Assembly: GCA_014650015.1 (NCBI GenBank)
Contig: BMUD01000005.1
Coordinates: forward strand, 309,771 to 373,770
DNA length: 64,000 bases
Direction: 5' to 3'
Source: Streptomyces griseoloalbus
GTDB taxonomy: Bacteria; Actinomycetota; Actinomycetes; Streptomycetales; Streptomycetaceae
Below the pieces are notes generated by a model. That model had not been told where the DNA came from. It made no database searches and saw nothing but the letters and a program-made list of their open reading frames with translations. Made by a program: the position numbers and the translations under genes. This document shows positions 43,962 to 55,393 of this stretch, one piece after another (position 1 is the first letter of the stretch; each line of letters begins with the position of its first letter).

Positions 43962-45398
43962 ATGTCTGTCACTGATGCGGAGGCGGCCGGTACCGCAGCC
44001 GGCACCGCCCCCGCCGCGCTGACCCCTCGCCTCCGGCTGGTGCTGGTCCTGCTTCTCGCCGCCCAGTTCATGCTGGCCGTGGACTTCTCCATCCTGAACG
44101 TGGCGCTGCCGGTGATCGGCGAGGGCCTCGGCTTCTCGCTGGGGCACCTTCAGTGGATCGCCACCTCGTTCGCGCTGTGCGCGGCGGGCTTCACCCTGCT
44201 CTTCGGCCGGGTCGCGGACCTGTTCGGCCGCCGCCGGCTGTTCCTCGGCGGCCTGGTCGTCCTGGGCGTGGCCTCCCTCGTGTGCGGCCTGGCGCAGAAC
44301 CCCGAGGTGCTGATCGCGGCCCGTGTCCTCCAGGGCCTGGCCACCGCCGCCGTGACCCCGGCCGGACTGTCGCTGCTGACGACCTCCTTCCCGGAGGGGC
44401 CGCTGCGCGAAAAGGCGCTCGGCCTCAACGGGGCGCTGATGTCGGCCGGATTCACCACTGGTGCCGTCCTCGGCGGCCTGCTGACCGACCTGCTGTCGTG
44501 GCGCTGGGCGTTCTTCGTCAACGTGCCCGTCGCCCTCGCCGTGCTGATCGTCGCCCCGACGGTCATCAAGGAGTCCCGGCCCGCCGAGCGCCCCCGCCTG
44601 GACGTGCCCGGCGCCGTCAGTGTCACCCTCGGCCTGCTGGCCCTCGTCCTCGGGTTCACCCGGGCCGGCGAGAAGGGCTGGGGCTCGGCGGACGCCTTGG
44701 TGCCGCTGGCGGCAGGCGTGGTCCTGCTGCTCGTCTTCCTCGCTGTCGAACGCAAGGTGTCCGCGCCGCTGGTCCCGATCGGCGTGCTCGGCAAGCGATC
44801 GGTGGCCTGGGGCAATGTGGCCGGCCTGATCGCTTTCCTCACCGAAACCTCCCTGGTCTTCCTGCTGACCCTCTACCTCCAGGAAGTGCTCGGCTTCTCC
44901 CCGCTCGCCGCCGGCCTGTCCTTCGGCGTCCTCGGCATCGGAACGGTCGTGGGCGGCTCCACGGCTCCCAAGGTCATCGGGAGGATCGGCAGCAGGCGCA
45001 CCCTGATTGTCGGCGGCCTCCTGCAGACCCTGTCCACCGCGGCCCTGCTCGGCCTCGGCGACGACCGCTCGTGGATGTGGCTGCTGCTGGTCGCCACCTT
45101 CGCCGGCGGTGTCGGCAACATGCTCGTCATCGTGGGCTTCATGGTCACCGCCACCTCGGGGCTCGCCGACCACGAACAGGGCCTGGCCACCGGCCTCGCC
45201 ACCATGACCCAGCAGATCGGCATCACGATGGGAACGCCGATCATGAGCGCCGTCGCCACCGCCGCCATGACCGGCACCGGTGCCGCGGCCGTCCTCGGCG
45301 GTCTGAAGGCCGCGATCGCGGTGAACGCCGCCGTCGTGCTTCTCGGCACCCTCACCAGCGCCCTGTTCCTGCGCGGCGCCCGGCCGAGCACGCGGTGA
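43962..45398 (+). CDS. MFS drug/H+ antiporter, DHA2 (14-TM) family
   Basis: The protein is 478 aa with ~14 hydrophobic segments. Motif A is LFGRVADLFGRRRLFLGG, and the family motif is LNVALPVIGEGLGFS near the N-terminus. A long central loop (ESRPAERPRLDVPG) is typical of DHA2 exporters. It exports small toxic compounds using the proton gradient. The ATG at 43962 has AAAGGGA upstream. It is divergent from the XRE regulator, which likely controls it. Confidence 0.93.
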   Translation: MSVTDAEAAGTAAGTAPAALTPRLRLVLVLLLAAQFMLAVDFSILNVALPVIGEGLGFSLGHLQWIATSFALCAAGFTLLFGRVADLFGRRRLFLGGLVVLGVASLVCGLAQNPEVLIAARVLQGLATAAVTPAGLSLLTTSFPEGPLREKALGLNGALMSAGFTTGAVLGGLLTDLLSWRWAFFVNVPVALAVLIVAPTVIKESRPAERPRLDVPGAVSVTLGLLALVLGFTRAGEKGWGSADALVPLAAGVVLLLVFLAVERKVSAPLVPIGVLGKRSVAWGNVAGLIAFLTETSLVFLLTLYLQEVLGFSPLAAGLSFGVLGIGTVVGGSTAPKVIGRIGSRRTLIVGGLLQTLSTAALLGLGDDRSWMWLLLVATFAGGVGNMLVIVGFMVTATSGLADHEQGLATGLATMTQQIGITMGTPIMSAVATAAMTGTGAAAVLGGLKAAIAVNAAVVLLGTLTSALFLRGARPSTR

Positions 45399-45412
45399 AC
45401 GCGGTGAACGCG

Positions 45413-46072
45413 TCAGGTCACCAGGCCCTGGCGGTAGGCGTAGACGACCGCCTGGACCCGGTCGCGGAGCTGGAGCTTGGCGAGGATGCGGGAGACGAAC
45501 GTCTTGACCGTCTCCTGGCTGATCACCAGGGCGGCGGCGATCTCGCTGTTGGACAGGCCGTCCGCGATGAGGCGGAGGACCTCCAGCTCGCGGGGGGTCA
45601 GCGGGATGTCCCGCACGGCGCCGTCGGCGGGGCGGATGCGGGCGGCGTATCTCCCCACGAGCCGGCGCGTCACCTCGGGGTCCAGCAGCGCCGCGCCCGT
45701 GGCCACGGTCCTGATCCCGTGCAGCAGCCGGTCCGCCGGCGCGTCCTTCAGCAGGAAACCGCTCGCCCCCGCGCGCAGCGCCTCGTAGACGTACTCGTCG
45801 AGGTTGAACGTCGTCACGACGAGCACCTTGACGGGATGCGGCACCCCGGCACCGGCCAGCAGCCGTGTGGCCTCGATGCCGTCGAGCAGCGGCATGCGTA
45901 CGTCCATCACCACGACGTCCGGGCGCAGCCGGCCGGCGAGGTCGACGGCGGCCCGCCCGTCACCGCACTCGCCCGCCACCTCCAGGTCCGGCTGGGCGTC
46001 GATGATGGTCACCAGCCCGGTGCGGACCAGCATCTGGTCGTCGCAGACCAGGACCCGGATCGGCGCCGTCAC
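45413..46072 (-). CDS. NarL/LuxR-family response regulator
   Basis: The protein has 219 aa. The receiver domain has VLVCDDQMLVRTGL, the phospho-acceptor in VVVMDVRMPLLDG and Lys in FLLKDAPAD. The C-terminal LuxR helix-turn-helix is LTPRELEVLRLIADGLSNSE, VSQETVKTFVSRILAKL in outline. The GTG start at 46072 overlaps the end of the kinase gene. It is the third gene of a CPBP–kinase–regulator operon. Confidence 0.93.
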   Translation of the reverse strand: MTAPIRVLVCDDQMLVRTGLVTIIDAQPDLEVAGECGDGRAAVDLAGRLRPDVVVMDVRMPLLDGIEATRLLAGAGVPHPVKVLVVTTFNLDEYVYEALRAGASGFLLKDAPADRLLHGIRTVATGAALLDPEVTRRLVGRYAARIRPADGAVRDIPLTPRELEVLRLIADGLSNSEIAAALVISQETVKTFVSRILAKLQLRDRVQAVVYAYRQGLVT

Positions 46073-47229
46073 GACGGGCTCCCGGCCGGTATCCGGGCCC
46101 GTACGACGAAGCCGCCGCCCGCCTGCCGCCCGGCATGGAAGTCGCCGCCCAGGACGTCGACCCGCTGGCGGAGACCGGCGAGACCCCGTCCGCTCCCCCC
46201 GGGGGACGCGGACGCCGGTGATCCGGAACCCTCCGTGCTGACCTCCACGGTGATGTCCCTCTCCCCGTGCCGCACCTCGACCGAAGTGCGGCTGCCGTGG
46301 GCGTACTTGAGAGCGTTCGTCAGGGCCTCCTGCACCACCCGGTAGGCCACGAGATCGGCGCTGCCGGTCGACGTCGCCGGCGTCCCCCGCTCCGTGAACT
46401 CCACCGGCTGCCCGGCCCGGCGCGTCTGCTCCACGAGCGTGAGGAGTCCTCCGACGTGCGGCGTCCTGGCTTCCGTACCGTGATCGGGGTTGAGCAGGCC
46501 GAGCAGGTGCCGCAGATCGGCGAGGGCCCGCCGGCCGGTGTCGGTCACGGCGGTCAGGGACTGCTCCAGCCGGTCGGGCGCGGCGGTCAGATAGCGTGCC
46601 GCCTCGGCCTGCACGACCATCGCCGTCACATGGTGGGTCACCACGTCGTGCAACTCGCGGGCGATACGCGTGCGTTCGGCGGCACGGGTCTCCTCGGCGA
46701 CACGGCGGCGGCGTTCGGCCTCCGCGATCCGGGTGGAGCGCAGCCACACCCCGATGCCCCACGCCAGGGCCAGCGCCAGGTAGAACGTCACGAACTCCTC
46801 GGGCGTCTCGCCGCCCGAACCGATCCGGTACAGCGCGACCGCCAGGGGCACGTACGCCACGGAGACGAGGACCGCGGTGGTGCGCCGGTGCCGTTCCAGA
46901 TGGGCCCCCGCGCTCAGCAGGGCGATCGGCAGCGCGGTGCCCGCGAACGAGTGGTAGCCGCGCAGCTGGTCGACGGCGAAGCCGACCGACACCAGGGCGA
47001 GACAGACGACCGGCCACCGCCGACGCGCGGCGAGCGGAAGGCACTGGAGGGCGACCGCCCAGGCGGCCGGCGCGTCGAAGGGGCGGGTCGGCAGGTCGCC
47101 GATCTCCGTTCCGTTGCCGCGCAACCCCGGCAGGAAGGACGCGGCGAGGAACAGCAGCCCGAGCGGGAGATCCCGGACCGTGACGTCGCACCGGTGCCAC
47201 AGCTCCCCGGCCCGCCGAAGACTGATCAC
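46069..47229 (-). CDS. NarL-type sensor histidine kinase (HisKA_3)
   Basis: The protein has 386 aa. About five hydrophobic segments (residues ~20-165) are followed by the dimerisation/phospho-acceptor helix ERTRIARELHDVVTHHVTAM with its conserved His. The ATP-binding domain has AYRVVQEALTNALKYAHGS and GSGRGLAGLRQRVDVLGGDF. The GTG start at 47229 overlaps the stop of the CPBP gene (GTGA). It is the partner of the regulator encoded next. Confidence 0.92.
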   Translation of the reverse strand: MISLRRAGELWHRCDVTVRDLPLGLLFLAASFLPGLRGNGTEIGDLPTRPFDAPAAWAVALQCLPLAARRRWPVVCLALVSVGFAVDQLRGYHSFAGTALPIALLSAGAHLERHRRTTAVLVSVAYVPLAVALYRIGSGGETPEEFVTFYLALALAWGIGVWLRSTRIAEAERRRRVAEETRAAERTRIARELHDVVTHHVTAMVVQAEAARYLTAAPDRLEQSLTAVTDTGRRALADLRHLLGLLNPDHGTEARTPHVGGLLTLVEQTRRAGQPVEFTERGTPATSTGSADLVAYRVVQEALTNALKYAHGSRTSVEVRHGERDITVEVSTEGSGSPASASPGGSGRGLAGLRQRVDVLGGDFHAGRQAGGGFVVRARIPAGSPS

Positions 47230-48062
47230 CGGGCGAGTGTAGCGGCGGCCTCGACGCGGCCGGCGCGCCGGCGGCGGGGCACCAACTGGCCGCGCCGGCG
47301 GGCCGACCACAGGAACACGAGCGTCGCCAGCACACAGAACAGCACCGAGTACGCGCTGGCCTCCGGGCCGAAGTCACCGCCGCTGATCAGCAGCGGGCCC
47401 GACATCGAGGAGTCCAGCAGCCCCTGTGCGGTGTCGTTGCCCGAGACCTCGGTGCTGAAGATGCCGGACGCGGCGAAGTTCCAGCCGAAGTGCAGGCCGA
47501 TCGGCACCCAGAGGGTGCGGGTGGCGGCGTACGCGGCGGCGAGCATGCCGCCCGCCTCGATCGCGATGGCGATGGCGCCCCACAGGGTGGCGTGCTCGTT
47601 CAGCAGATGCGACAGGCCGAACAGGACACCGGTCAGGGCCATCGCGATCCACGTGCCCAGGCGTCCCTCGACGATCCGGAACAGGACGCCGCGGTACAGC
47701 ACTTCCTCTGTCGCGGCGGCGGCGGCCATGAACCCGACCAGCCCCACCGCCCCCGTCACCGAGCCCGGGCCGTCGACCTCGTAGTGCCCGAGGAAGGCGA
47801 TGTTCACGATGACGGTCCCGAACAGCGCGACGCCGATCAGCGTCCCCCGGCCGAGCCCGGCCCGGGCCCCCTCCCGGGCCACCTCCGTCACCGTGCGGTG
47901 CTCGGTCCGCCGTACCACCCACCCGTAGACGAGCACCGACAGCACGGCAACCGTCAGGCCGACGACGAGCGTCAGCCACGGGTTGTCCCGCACCGCGGCC
48001 ACGCTCAGGCCACCGATGGCGGCGACCGCCACCACGGCCAGAAGCTGCCAGACCACTCTCAT
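47226..48062 (-). CDS. CPBP family intramembrane metalloprotease (CAAX protease-like)
   Basis: This 278-aa polytopic protein has the three motifs of ABI/CPBP proteases: AATEEVLYRGVLF with EExxxR, FGLSHLLNE, and HFGWNFAASG. The ATG has AAGGAG at a good distance. It is the first gene of the operon with the kinase and regulator, so it may process or sense the same envelope signal, or give bacteriocin immunity. Both are inferences. Confidence 0.9.
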   Translation of the reverse strand: MRVVWQLLAVVAVAAIGGLSVAAVRDNPWLTLVVGLTVAVLSVLVYGWVVRRTEHRTVTEVAREGARAGLGRGTLIGVALFGTVIVNIAFLGHYEVDGPGSVTGAVGLVGFMAAAAATEEVLYRGVLFRIVEGRLGTWIAMALTGVLFGLSHLLNEHATLWGAIAIAIEAGGMLAAAYAATRTLWVPIGLHFGWNFAASGIFSTEVSGNDTAQGLLDSSMSGPLLISGGDFGPEASAYSVLFCVLATLVFLWSARRRGQLVPRRRRAGRVEAAATLAR

Positions 48063-48305
48063 GAGGACTCCTTCGCCGGATCCGCGGCCGTGGTGCCGCG
48101 ACCGCTGCGAACGCTACGGATCCGCGGCCCGGGAATCGTCACCTCACAGTGGACACCCGCACGTAGCTCGCACGGGGGACAACGCGGCCCCGCCCGTGAG
48201 CCGGCCGTGTCGATGCTTCTCTTGCTGTCAGTCCCCTTTGCCGTCATCCGGCCAGGCATGAGCGGGGACTGACGCGGACCGGCGTCGGAGCGAGTGCGTC
48301 CGAAA

Positions 48306-48333
48306 GGCCGCGGAGAACGATGCCTCCGCGGCC
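48306..48333 (-). terminator. Terminator of the SulP gene
   Basis: A perfect 10-bp stem (GGCCGCGGAG at 48306-48315 with CTCCGCGGCC at 48324-48333) encloses an 8-nt loop. It lies 25 bases after the SulP stop in the direction of transcription. Confidence 0.75.
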
Positions 48334-48357
48334 CTCGCCCGGGTACGCGCAGGCAGG

Positions 48358-49866
48358 TCAGTGACCGCCGGAGAGCTCGCCGCTGAGGTTGCCGTGCATC
48401 CGGGCGCTCGGCTCGTTCAGGCCGATGATCTCGACGGTCTTGCCGCGCTGGGCGTACTTCGTCTCGATGGCGTCCAGGGCGGCGACGGAGGACGCGTCCC
48501 AGATGTGCGCGGCGGACAGGTCGATGACGACCTTGTCGGGGTCGGTGGCGTAACCGAACCGGCCGACCAGGTCGTTGGAGGAGGCGAAGAACAGCTCGCC
48601 GGTGACCCGGTAGACGACGGTGGCGCGGTCGGGGTCGGTGACGGCGGTGACCTCGGCGAGGTGGGCGACGCGCCTGGCGAAGACGACCATGGCGGTCAGG
48701 GAGCCGACGACGACACCGATGGCGAGGTTGTGGGTGGTGACCACACACACGACGGTGACCACCATGACGGTGATCTCCCCGGCCGGCATCCGCTGCAGCG
48801 TCTTCGGGGCGACGGAGTGCCAGTCGAAGGTGGCCACCGACACCATGACCATCACGGCGACGAGCGCGCCCATGGGGATGTCGGAGACGACGGGCCCGAA
48901 GACGATGCACAGCACCATCAGGAACGCGCCCGCCAGGAACGTCGACAGCCGGGTGCGGGCGCCGGAGACCCGTACGTTGATCATCGTCTGGCCGATCATG
49001 GCGCAGCCGCCCATGCCGCCGAAGAATCCGGTGACGATGTTGGCGACGCCCTGCCCGACGGACTCGCGGGTCTTCGAGGAGGGGGTGTCGGTGATGTCGT
49101 CGACCAGTTTGGCCGTCATCAGCGACTCCATCAGACCGACCAGCGCCATGGCCAGCGCGTACGGGGCGATCGTCGTCAGCGTGTCCAGGGTGAACGGCAC
49201 GTCCGGCAGGCCCGGCACGGGCAGTGAGGACGGCAGGGCGCCCTTGTCGCCCACGGTCGGCACGGCGATCCCGGCCGCGACCGTGATGACGGTGAGGACG
49301 ACGATCGACACCAGCGGCGCCGGAACCACCGTGGTGACCTTGGGGAAGAACACCATCAGCGCCAGGCCGGCGGCGATCAGCGGATAGACGGCCCACGGCA
49401 CGTCCGTCATCTCGGGCACCTGCGCCATGAAGATGAGGATCGCGAGGGAGTTGACGAAGCCGACCATCACGCTGCGCGGCACGAACCGCATCAGCTTCGC
49501 CACGCCGAGCGCACCGAGGACGATCTGGAAGACGCCGGCCAGGATGACGGCCGCGATCAGGTAGCCGAAGCCGTGCTCCCGGTTGAGCGGGGCGATGACC
49601 AGGGCGACGGCGCCGGTGGCCGCCGAGATCATGGCCGGCCGGCCGCCGACGATCGCGAGGGTCACGGCCATCGTGAACGAGGCGAACAGACCGACCGCCG
49701 GGTCGACCCCGGCGATGATCGAGAAGGAGATCGCCTCCGGGATCAGCGCGAGGGCGACCACGAGACCCGCGAGCACCTCGGTGCGCAGCACCTTCGGGTC
49801 GGACAGCCAGGACGGACGTCGGGAACCGCGCAACCACGCGGTCGGGGACAGTGCGGAGGAGGACAA
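48358..49866 (-). CDS. SulP family anion transporter with STAS domain
   Basis: The protein is ~502 aa with ~11 membrane segments. The SulP signature is near the start (EVLAGLVVALALIPEAISFS, IIAGVDPAVGLFAS), and DTPSSKTRESVGQGVANIVT sits in the core. The C-terminal STAS domain has VVIDLSAAHIWDASSVAALD. It transports sulfate, bicarbonate or a related anion. The start is probably TTG 49866 with a weak ribosome binding site; no better ATG/GTG lies upstream of the first helix. It is divergent from a MerR gene with a perfect palindrome between them. Confidence 0.88.
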   Translation of the reverse strand: MSSSALSPTAWLRGSRRPSWLSDPKVLRTEVLAGLVVALALIPEAISFSIIAGVDPAVGLFASFTMAVTLAIVGGRPAMISAATGAVALVIAPLNREHGFGYLIAAVILAGVFQIVLGALGVAKLMRFVPRSVMVGFVNSLAILIFMAQVPEMTDVPWAVYPLIAAGLALMVFFPKVTTVVPAPLVSIVVLTVITVAAGIAVPTVGDKGALPSSLPVPGLPDVPFTLDTLTTIAPYALAMALVGLMESLMTAKLVDDITDTPSSKTRESVGQGVANIVTGFFGGMGGCAMIGQTMINVRVSGARTRLSTFLAGAFLMVLCIVFGPVVSDIPMGALVAVMVMVSVATFDWHSVAPKTLQRMPAGEITVMVVTVVCVVTTHNLAIGVVVGSLTAMVVFARRVAHLAEVTAVTDPDRATVVYRVTGELFFASSNDLVGRFGYATDPDKVVIDLSAAHIWDASSVAALDAIETKYAQRGKTVEIIGLNEPSARMHGNLSGELSGGH

Positions 49867-50043
49867 GACGAAGGAACCTGTCGTACTCGGAGGAGGCGTG
49901 GCAGACCGGGGCGGCCGGCCCCGAAGCCGGTGGGCGGCGGCGCGGTGACTCGTGAGGAACCGGGCGCTGCCTGGGGGAGAATGAGGGATCACGGCGGGCG
50001 GACAGCGGTGCGGGAGCGTCGTCGGCCCCGCCGGCACCCACGA

Positions 50044-50067
50044 CTCTACCCTAACGTTAGGGTAGAG
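50044..50067. promoter_or_regulatory. Perfect 24-bp palindrome, candidate MerR operator
   Basis: CTCTACCCTAAC (50044-50055) is followed directly by its exact reverse complement (50056-50067). It lies 55 bases upstream of the MerR start and in the SulP–MerR intergenic space, which is where a MerR protein would bind between -35 and -10 elements. A perfect match of this length is very unlikely by chance. Confidence 0.75.
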
Positions 50068-50121
50068 ATGGCCGTCGCCCCCTCCACGCGTCGGCCACGG
50101 CGAAGACGAGGAAGGCCCCGA

Positions 50122-50526
50122 GTGAGCAGCGAGCAGCACATGCAGATCGGCGAGGTCGCCGCACGGACCGAGCTGTCGCTGCGCACGATCCGGCACTACG
50201 AGGAGACCGGCCTCGTCCTCCCCTCCGCCCGCTCCCAGGGCGGCTTCCGTCTCTACACCGAGGCCGACGTCGCCCGCCTGATGGTCATCCGCCGCATGAA
50301 GCCGCTCGGCTTCACCCTCGACGAGATGCGCGCCCTGCTCGAGGCCACCGACCGCCTCGACTCGGACGAGGAACCGCCGCCCGAGGAGCGCGAGGAACTG
50401 CTGGCGCGGATCCGCGGCTTCGAGCAGGTCACCCGGCAGCGCATGGACGACCTGCGCACCCAGCTGTCCCGGGCGGAGGAGTTCGCGGCAACGCTGGCGG
50501 AGCGCCTCACGGACGCCCGGCGGTGA
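50122..50526 (+). CDS. MerR family transcriptional regulator
   Basis: The protein has 134 aa. The N-terminal MerR helix-turn-helix-wing is QIGEVAARTELSLRTIRHYE, ETGLVLPSARSQGGFRLYTE, and a C-terminal dimerisation coiled coil follows (FEQVTRQRMDDLRTQLSRAE). No metal-binding cysteines are present, so it is not a classical metal sensor. The GTG at 50122 has GAGGAAGG upstream. The likely target is the palindrome at 50044-50067, and it probably controls both itself and the SulP transporter. Confidence 0.92.
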   Translation: MSSEQHMQIGEVAARTELSLRTIRHYEETGLVLPSARSQGGFRLYTEADVARLMVIRRMKPLGFTLDEMRALLEATDRLDSDEEPPPEEREELLARIRGFEQVTRQRMDDLRTQLSRAEEFAATLAERLTDARR

Positions 50527-50543
50527 CGAGCCAGTGAGCGTTT

Positions 50544-51063
50544 TCAGCGTTGCCTCTCCAGGGTGAGGACGGCTTTGGCGATTGACGTCATGCGGTGGGG
50601 GCTGCATCGGGACCTGCGGAAGATCCGCCAGGACTTCAAGCGGGCGACGCCGCGTTCGACTGGTGCCCGTGCCGCGGCCAGGGCTCGGTTGGCGGTCTTC
50701 TCGGTGGGGGTGAGTTCCTGCAGGGGCCTGCGTTCGATGCCCGTGGTCAGCCAGGGACCGCCGCCCTGGTAGGCGAGATCAGCCAGGATGGGGACGCCCT
50801 GGCGCTCGCAGATGCGGATGATCCGGTGGGTGCGGGCTGGGGGCATCCCCGGCCGAAGGCTGGGGGAGGTCAGGTCGTGCGACCGGCCCGGCAGTGCGGG
50901 CGAGAGCCACAGCAGTTGGCCGTCCGGGTCGGTGACAACCTGCACGTTCACGCCGTGCCGGCGGTGCTTGTGGGAGTAGTCGGCCCGTCCGTCACCGACC
51001 CGATCGCACTCGGCGAGCGTGCCATCCAGCAGAACGAAGTCGGGGTCGCGCGCCGTGCCGCAT
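50544..51063 (-). pseudogene. IS5-like transposase, C-terminal fragment
   Basis: The minus strand encodes DFVLLDGTLAECDRVGDGRA, DYSHKHRRHGVNVQVV, TDPDGQLLWLSPALPGRSHD and ILADLAYQGGGPWLTT, then a C-terminal RALAAARAPVERGVARLK. These are the second half of a DDE_Tnp_4/IS5-type transposase, with DDE residues in LDGT, ALPGRSHD and the Glu of PVERG. The N-terminal part is missing because the fragment abuts a piece of pobA at ~51065. Not functional. Confidence 0.8.
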
Positions 51064-51068
51064 GGGCG

Positions 51069-53066
<1,998 letters not shown>

Positions 53067-53468
53067 TTCCTATGCCGTGCCGGGCCCTCCGCCAGGGTTC
53101 GGCCGGTGCCTGCCTGATCCGCTGGTGCGATGGCATGCGTTGGCGCTCACCCGGCGCCCACGAGCCGGCCGGGTACTGTCCGCCCGTGCTGGGGCCTGCC
53201 CTCCTGGGGCCGGGCGCGGGAGGCGAGCGATACCGCCTTCTGCGTCGGGCCGCCGACGGCTAGGGTTTGGGCGCAGCGAGTCACCCACGAGGAGCGGAGA
53301 CATGGTCGGTTACCCGAGCGCGCGTTGACGTTGTAGGCCGTGACCGGCCCGTCATCGCGTGCTGCCCTCGAAGTTGCGGCACAGCGAGCCTTTCCCCGCC
53401 TGAACCGTCGGTGCACCTTTGCCGTGCCCCGGTGGCGGGCTTCGTTGTCGGCAACACAAGGGATTCCC
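53067..53468. other. Gene-free spacer between IS110 relic and MFS gene
   Basis: Open frames on both strands here are short and unlike protein, and no RNA gene or hairpin of note is seen. Promoter sequence for the MFS gene should lie at its right end. Confidence 0.4.
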
Positions 53469-55079
53469 GTGCCGTCGTCCGCTTCTTCCGCTTCTTCCGC
53501 TTCTTCCGCTTCTTCCGCTTCTTCCGCTTCTTCCGCTTCTTCCGCTTCTTCCGCTTCCTCCGCTGTATCCGATTCCGGTCGACCTGTTCCGTCAAGCCTG
53601 TGGCGGGACGTCGACTTCCGCAGGCTCTGGATGGGCCAGACAGCCTCCCAACTCGGTGAACACGCGAGTCTGGTGATCCTGCCGCTCTTCGCCGTCCTGA
53701 CGCTCCACGCCAGCGCCGGCCAGCTGGGCGTCCTGCGCGCGGTGGGGCAGGCGCCGATCCTGCTGCTCGCGCTCTTCGTCGGCGCCTGGGTGGACAGGTG
53801 GCGGACCCGTACGACGATGGTGCTCACGGACATCGGCCGGGCCCTGGCCCTGGGCGCCGCCGCCCTGGCCGGCCTCTTCGGCTGGCTCGGCATGCCCGGT
53901 CTGCTCGCGCTCGCCTTCGTCGTCGGGGCCCTGTCCGTGTTCTTCGACGTGGCCTACCAGGCGTCCCTGGTACGACTGGTGGAACGCGACCAACTGGTGC
54001 GAGGCAACAGCGCGCTCGAGGGCAGCCGGTCCGCGGCGCAGATCGGCGGTCCCGCTCTCGGCGGTGCGTTGGTGTCCCTGCTGTCGGCCCCGGTCGCCGC
54101 CGCCTCCAGCGCACTGTTCTTCGCGCTGTCGTTCCTGTCGATCCGGCGGATCCGCCGAACCGAGACGATGCCGGAGCGCCCGGAACACCCCCCTCGGGTC
54201 TGGCAGCGTATCCACGAGGGCCTGCGGTTCGTCGCCGGCGATACCGCGCTTCGGACCGTATGCCTGGCCTCGGCCGCCTTCCAGTTCTCCTTCGCGGCCA
54301 TGATGACCGTCTATCTGCTCTTCCTGCCGCGGGAACTGCACCTGTCGGGCACCGTCGTCGGGCTGGCGCTCGCGGCGGCGGGACCGGGCGCGCTCCTGGG
54401 CTCGCTGCTGGCCGCCCGCCTGCCGAGCCGGTTCGGACATGGCACGGTGCTCGTGTGCGGGGCGGTACTCGGCGACGGCGTGTTCCTGTGCGTGCCCGCG
54501 CTCCAGGACTCCTCCGCGGTGACGGTTCCCGCGCTCCTCGCGGCCGGCTTCGTGTTCGGGTGCGGCGGCCAGTTGGTGAATGTCACGGTCATGGCCGTCC
54601 GGCAGGCCGTCACTCCGGACGGGATGCAGGGCCGCGCGGCCGCGACCATCACGTTCGTCGGCATGGGGCTGACCCCGCTCGGTTCTCTGGTCGGCGGCTT
54701 CCTCGCGGAGGAGTGGGGACTGCGCACCAGCCTCCTGGTCACGGCCGCAGGCATGATGCTGTCCCCGGTGATCATGGCTCTGTCCCCCCTCGCCCGCCTG
54801 GGACGCGAGCTTCCGGCCCCGCACGCCGCGCCGCCGACGGTCACCCACCCCCGGCATCGCGGTGCTGCCGCTGCCCGCGCGGAGCCGGCAGAGCGTCTTG
54901 CACGCTCCGCTCCCCACGCCACCGGACGGTCCCGGCCGGCCTCTTGGCATTTCAGACCACGCCTGCTGAGCCGCTCCACGAAGAGCCCCGACGGCCATCA
55001 GGCCGTCACCCACCGCCGGAAGCCCGAACTCCTGGAGAAGGACCACAACCAGGAGGCCGGGCCCGTCGACGGGCCCTGA
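53469..55079 (+). CDS. MFS transporter (MFS_3/EntS-like) with Ser-Ala repeat N-terminus
   Basis: This is a ~536-aa protein from GTG 53469, which has AAGGGA upstream; an in-frame GTG at 53340 lacks a ribosome site. The first ~35 residues are SSA repeats encoded by a 9-bp tandem repeat. The transporter core begins LWRDVDFRRLWMGQTASQLG and has ~12 membrane segments with RDQLVRGNSALEGSRSAAQI and QGRAAATITFVGMGLTPLGS, typical of MFS_3 exporters. After the last helix ~90 residues of polar, Pro/His-rich sequence follow; most homologues end sooner, so the original stop may have been lost. Confidence 0.85.
   Translation: MPSSASSASSASSASSASSASSASSASSASSAVSDSGRPVPSSLWRDVDFRRLWMGQTASQLGEHASLVILPLFAVLTLHASAGQLGVLRAVGQAPILLLALFVGAWVDRWRTRTTMVLTDIGRALALGAAALAGLFGWLGMPGLLALAFVVGALSVFFDVAYQASLVRLVERDQLVRGNSALEGSRSAAQIGGPALGGALVSLLSAPVAAASSALFFALSFLSIRRIRRTETMPERPEHPPRVWQRIHEGLRFVAGDTALRTVCLASAAFQFSFAAMMTVYLLFLPRELHLSGTVVGLALAAAGPGALLGSLLAARLPSRFGHGTVLVCGAVLGDGVFLCVPALQDSSAVTVPALLAAGFVFGCGGQLVNVTVMAVRQAVTPDGMQGRAAATITFVGMGLTPLGSLVGGFLAEEWGLRTSLLVTAAGMMLSPVIMALSPLARLGRELPAPHAAPPTVTHPRHRGAAAARAEPAERLARSAPHATGRSRPASWHFRPRLLSRSTKSPDGHQAVTHRRKPELLEKDHNQEAGPVDGP
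53478..53557 (+). repeat. 9-bp microsatellite (about nine TCCGCTTCT units), in frame
   Basis: About nine head-to-tail copies of TCCGCTTCT lie just after the MFS start codon and encode Ser-Ala-Ser repeats. Copy number changes would keep the reading frame, so they would alter N-terminal length without switching the gene off. Confidence 0.9.
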
Positions 55080-55393
55080 TCCCCGACACCCGCGACACAG
55101 GCACCTACGGCGCGACGGCCCCAGGCCGGACGCGTCCCAGCGTCGGCAAGCAGTGGACGGACGCCGGTGAGATTCATGAAGACCGGGGCCGGGCCTCAAG
55201 AACCGGCTGTTGGAGGCCCCTCCAGCCCGCGTGGGCCAGGGGGCTTCGCCGTATCTCGGCCGTGTGCCGTCGGCCGATGGTTGCCGGCTGCACCTGCCGT
55301 GTCGTCTCTCGTCTCGCTGCCGGACGGTTGCCCCACGGGTTCCGTCCGGTTCGCGCTCTACGCCCGGGCCGACGGGCTGGTGACTCTCACGGT
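55080..55393. other. Spacer with a degenerate integrase scrap
   Basis: No gene is seen. At ~55162-55207, CCGGTGAGATTCATGAAGAC and GGGCCTCAAGAACCGGC nearly repeat the start of the integrase relic at ~57217-57260, but with a 5-bp insertion. It is probably another broken copy. Confidence 0.4.

Noticed and set aside
53478-53557. CRISPR array or regulatory repeat
   Set aside because: Units are 9 bp, contiguous and without spacers, inside a coding frame, so it is a microsatellite.
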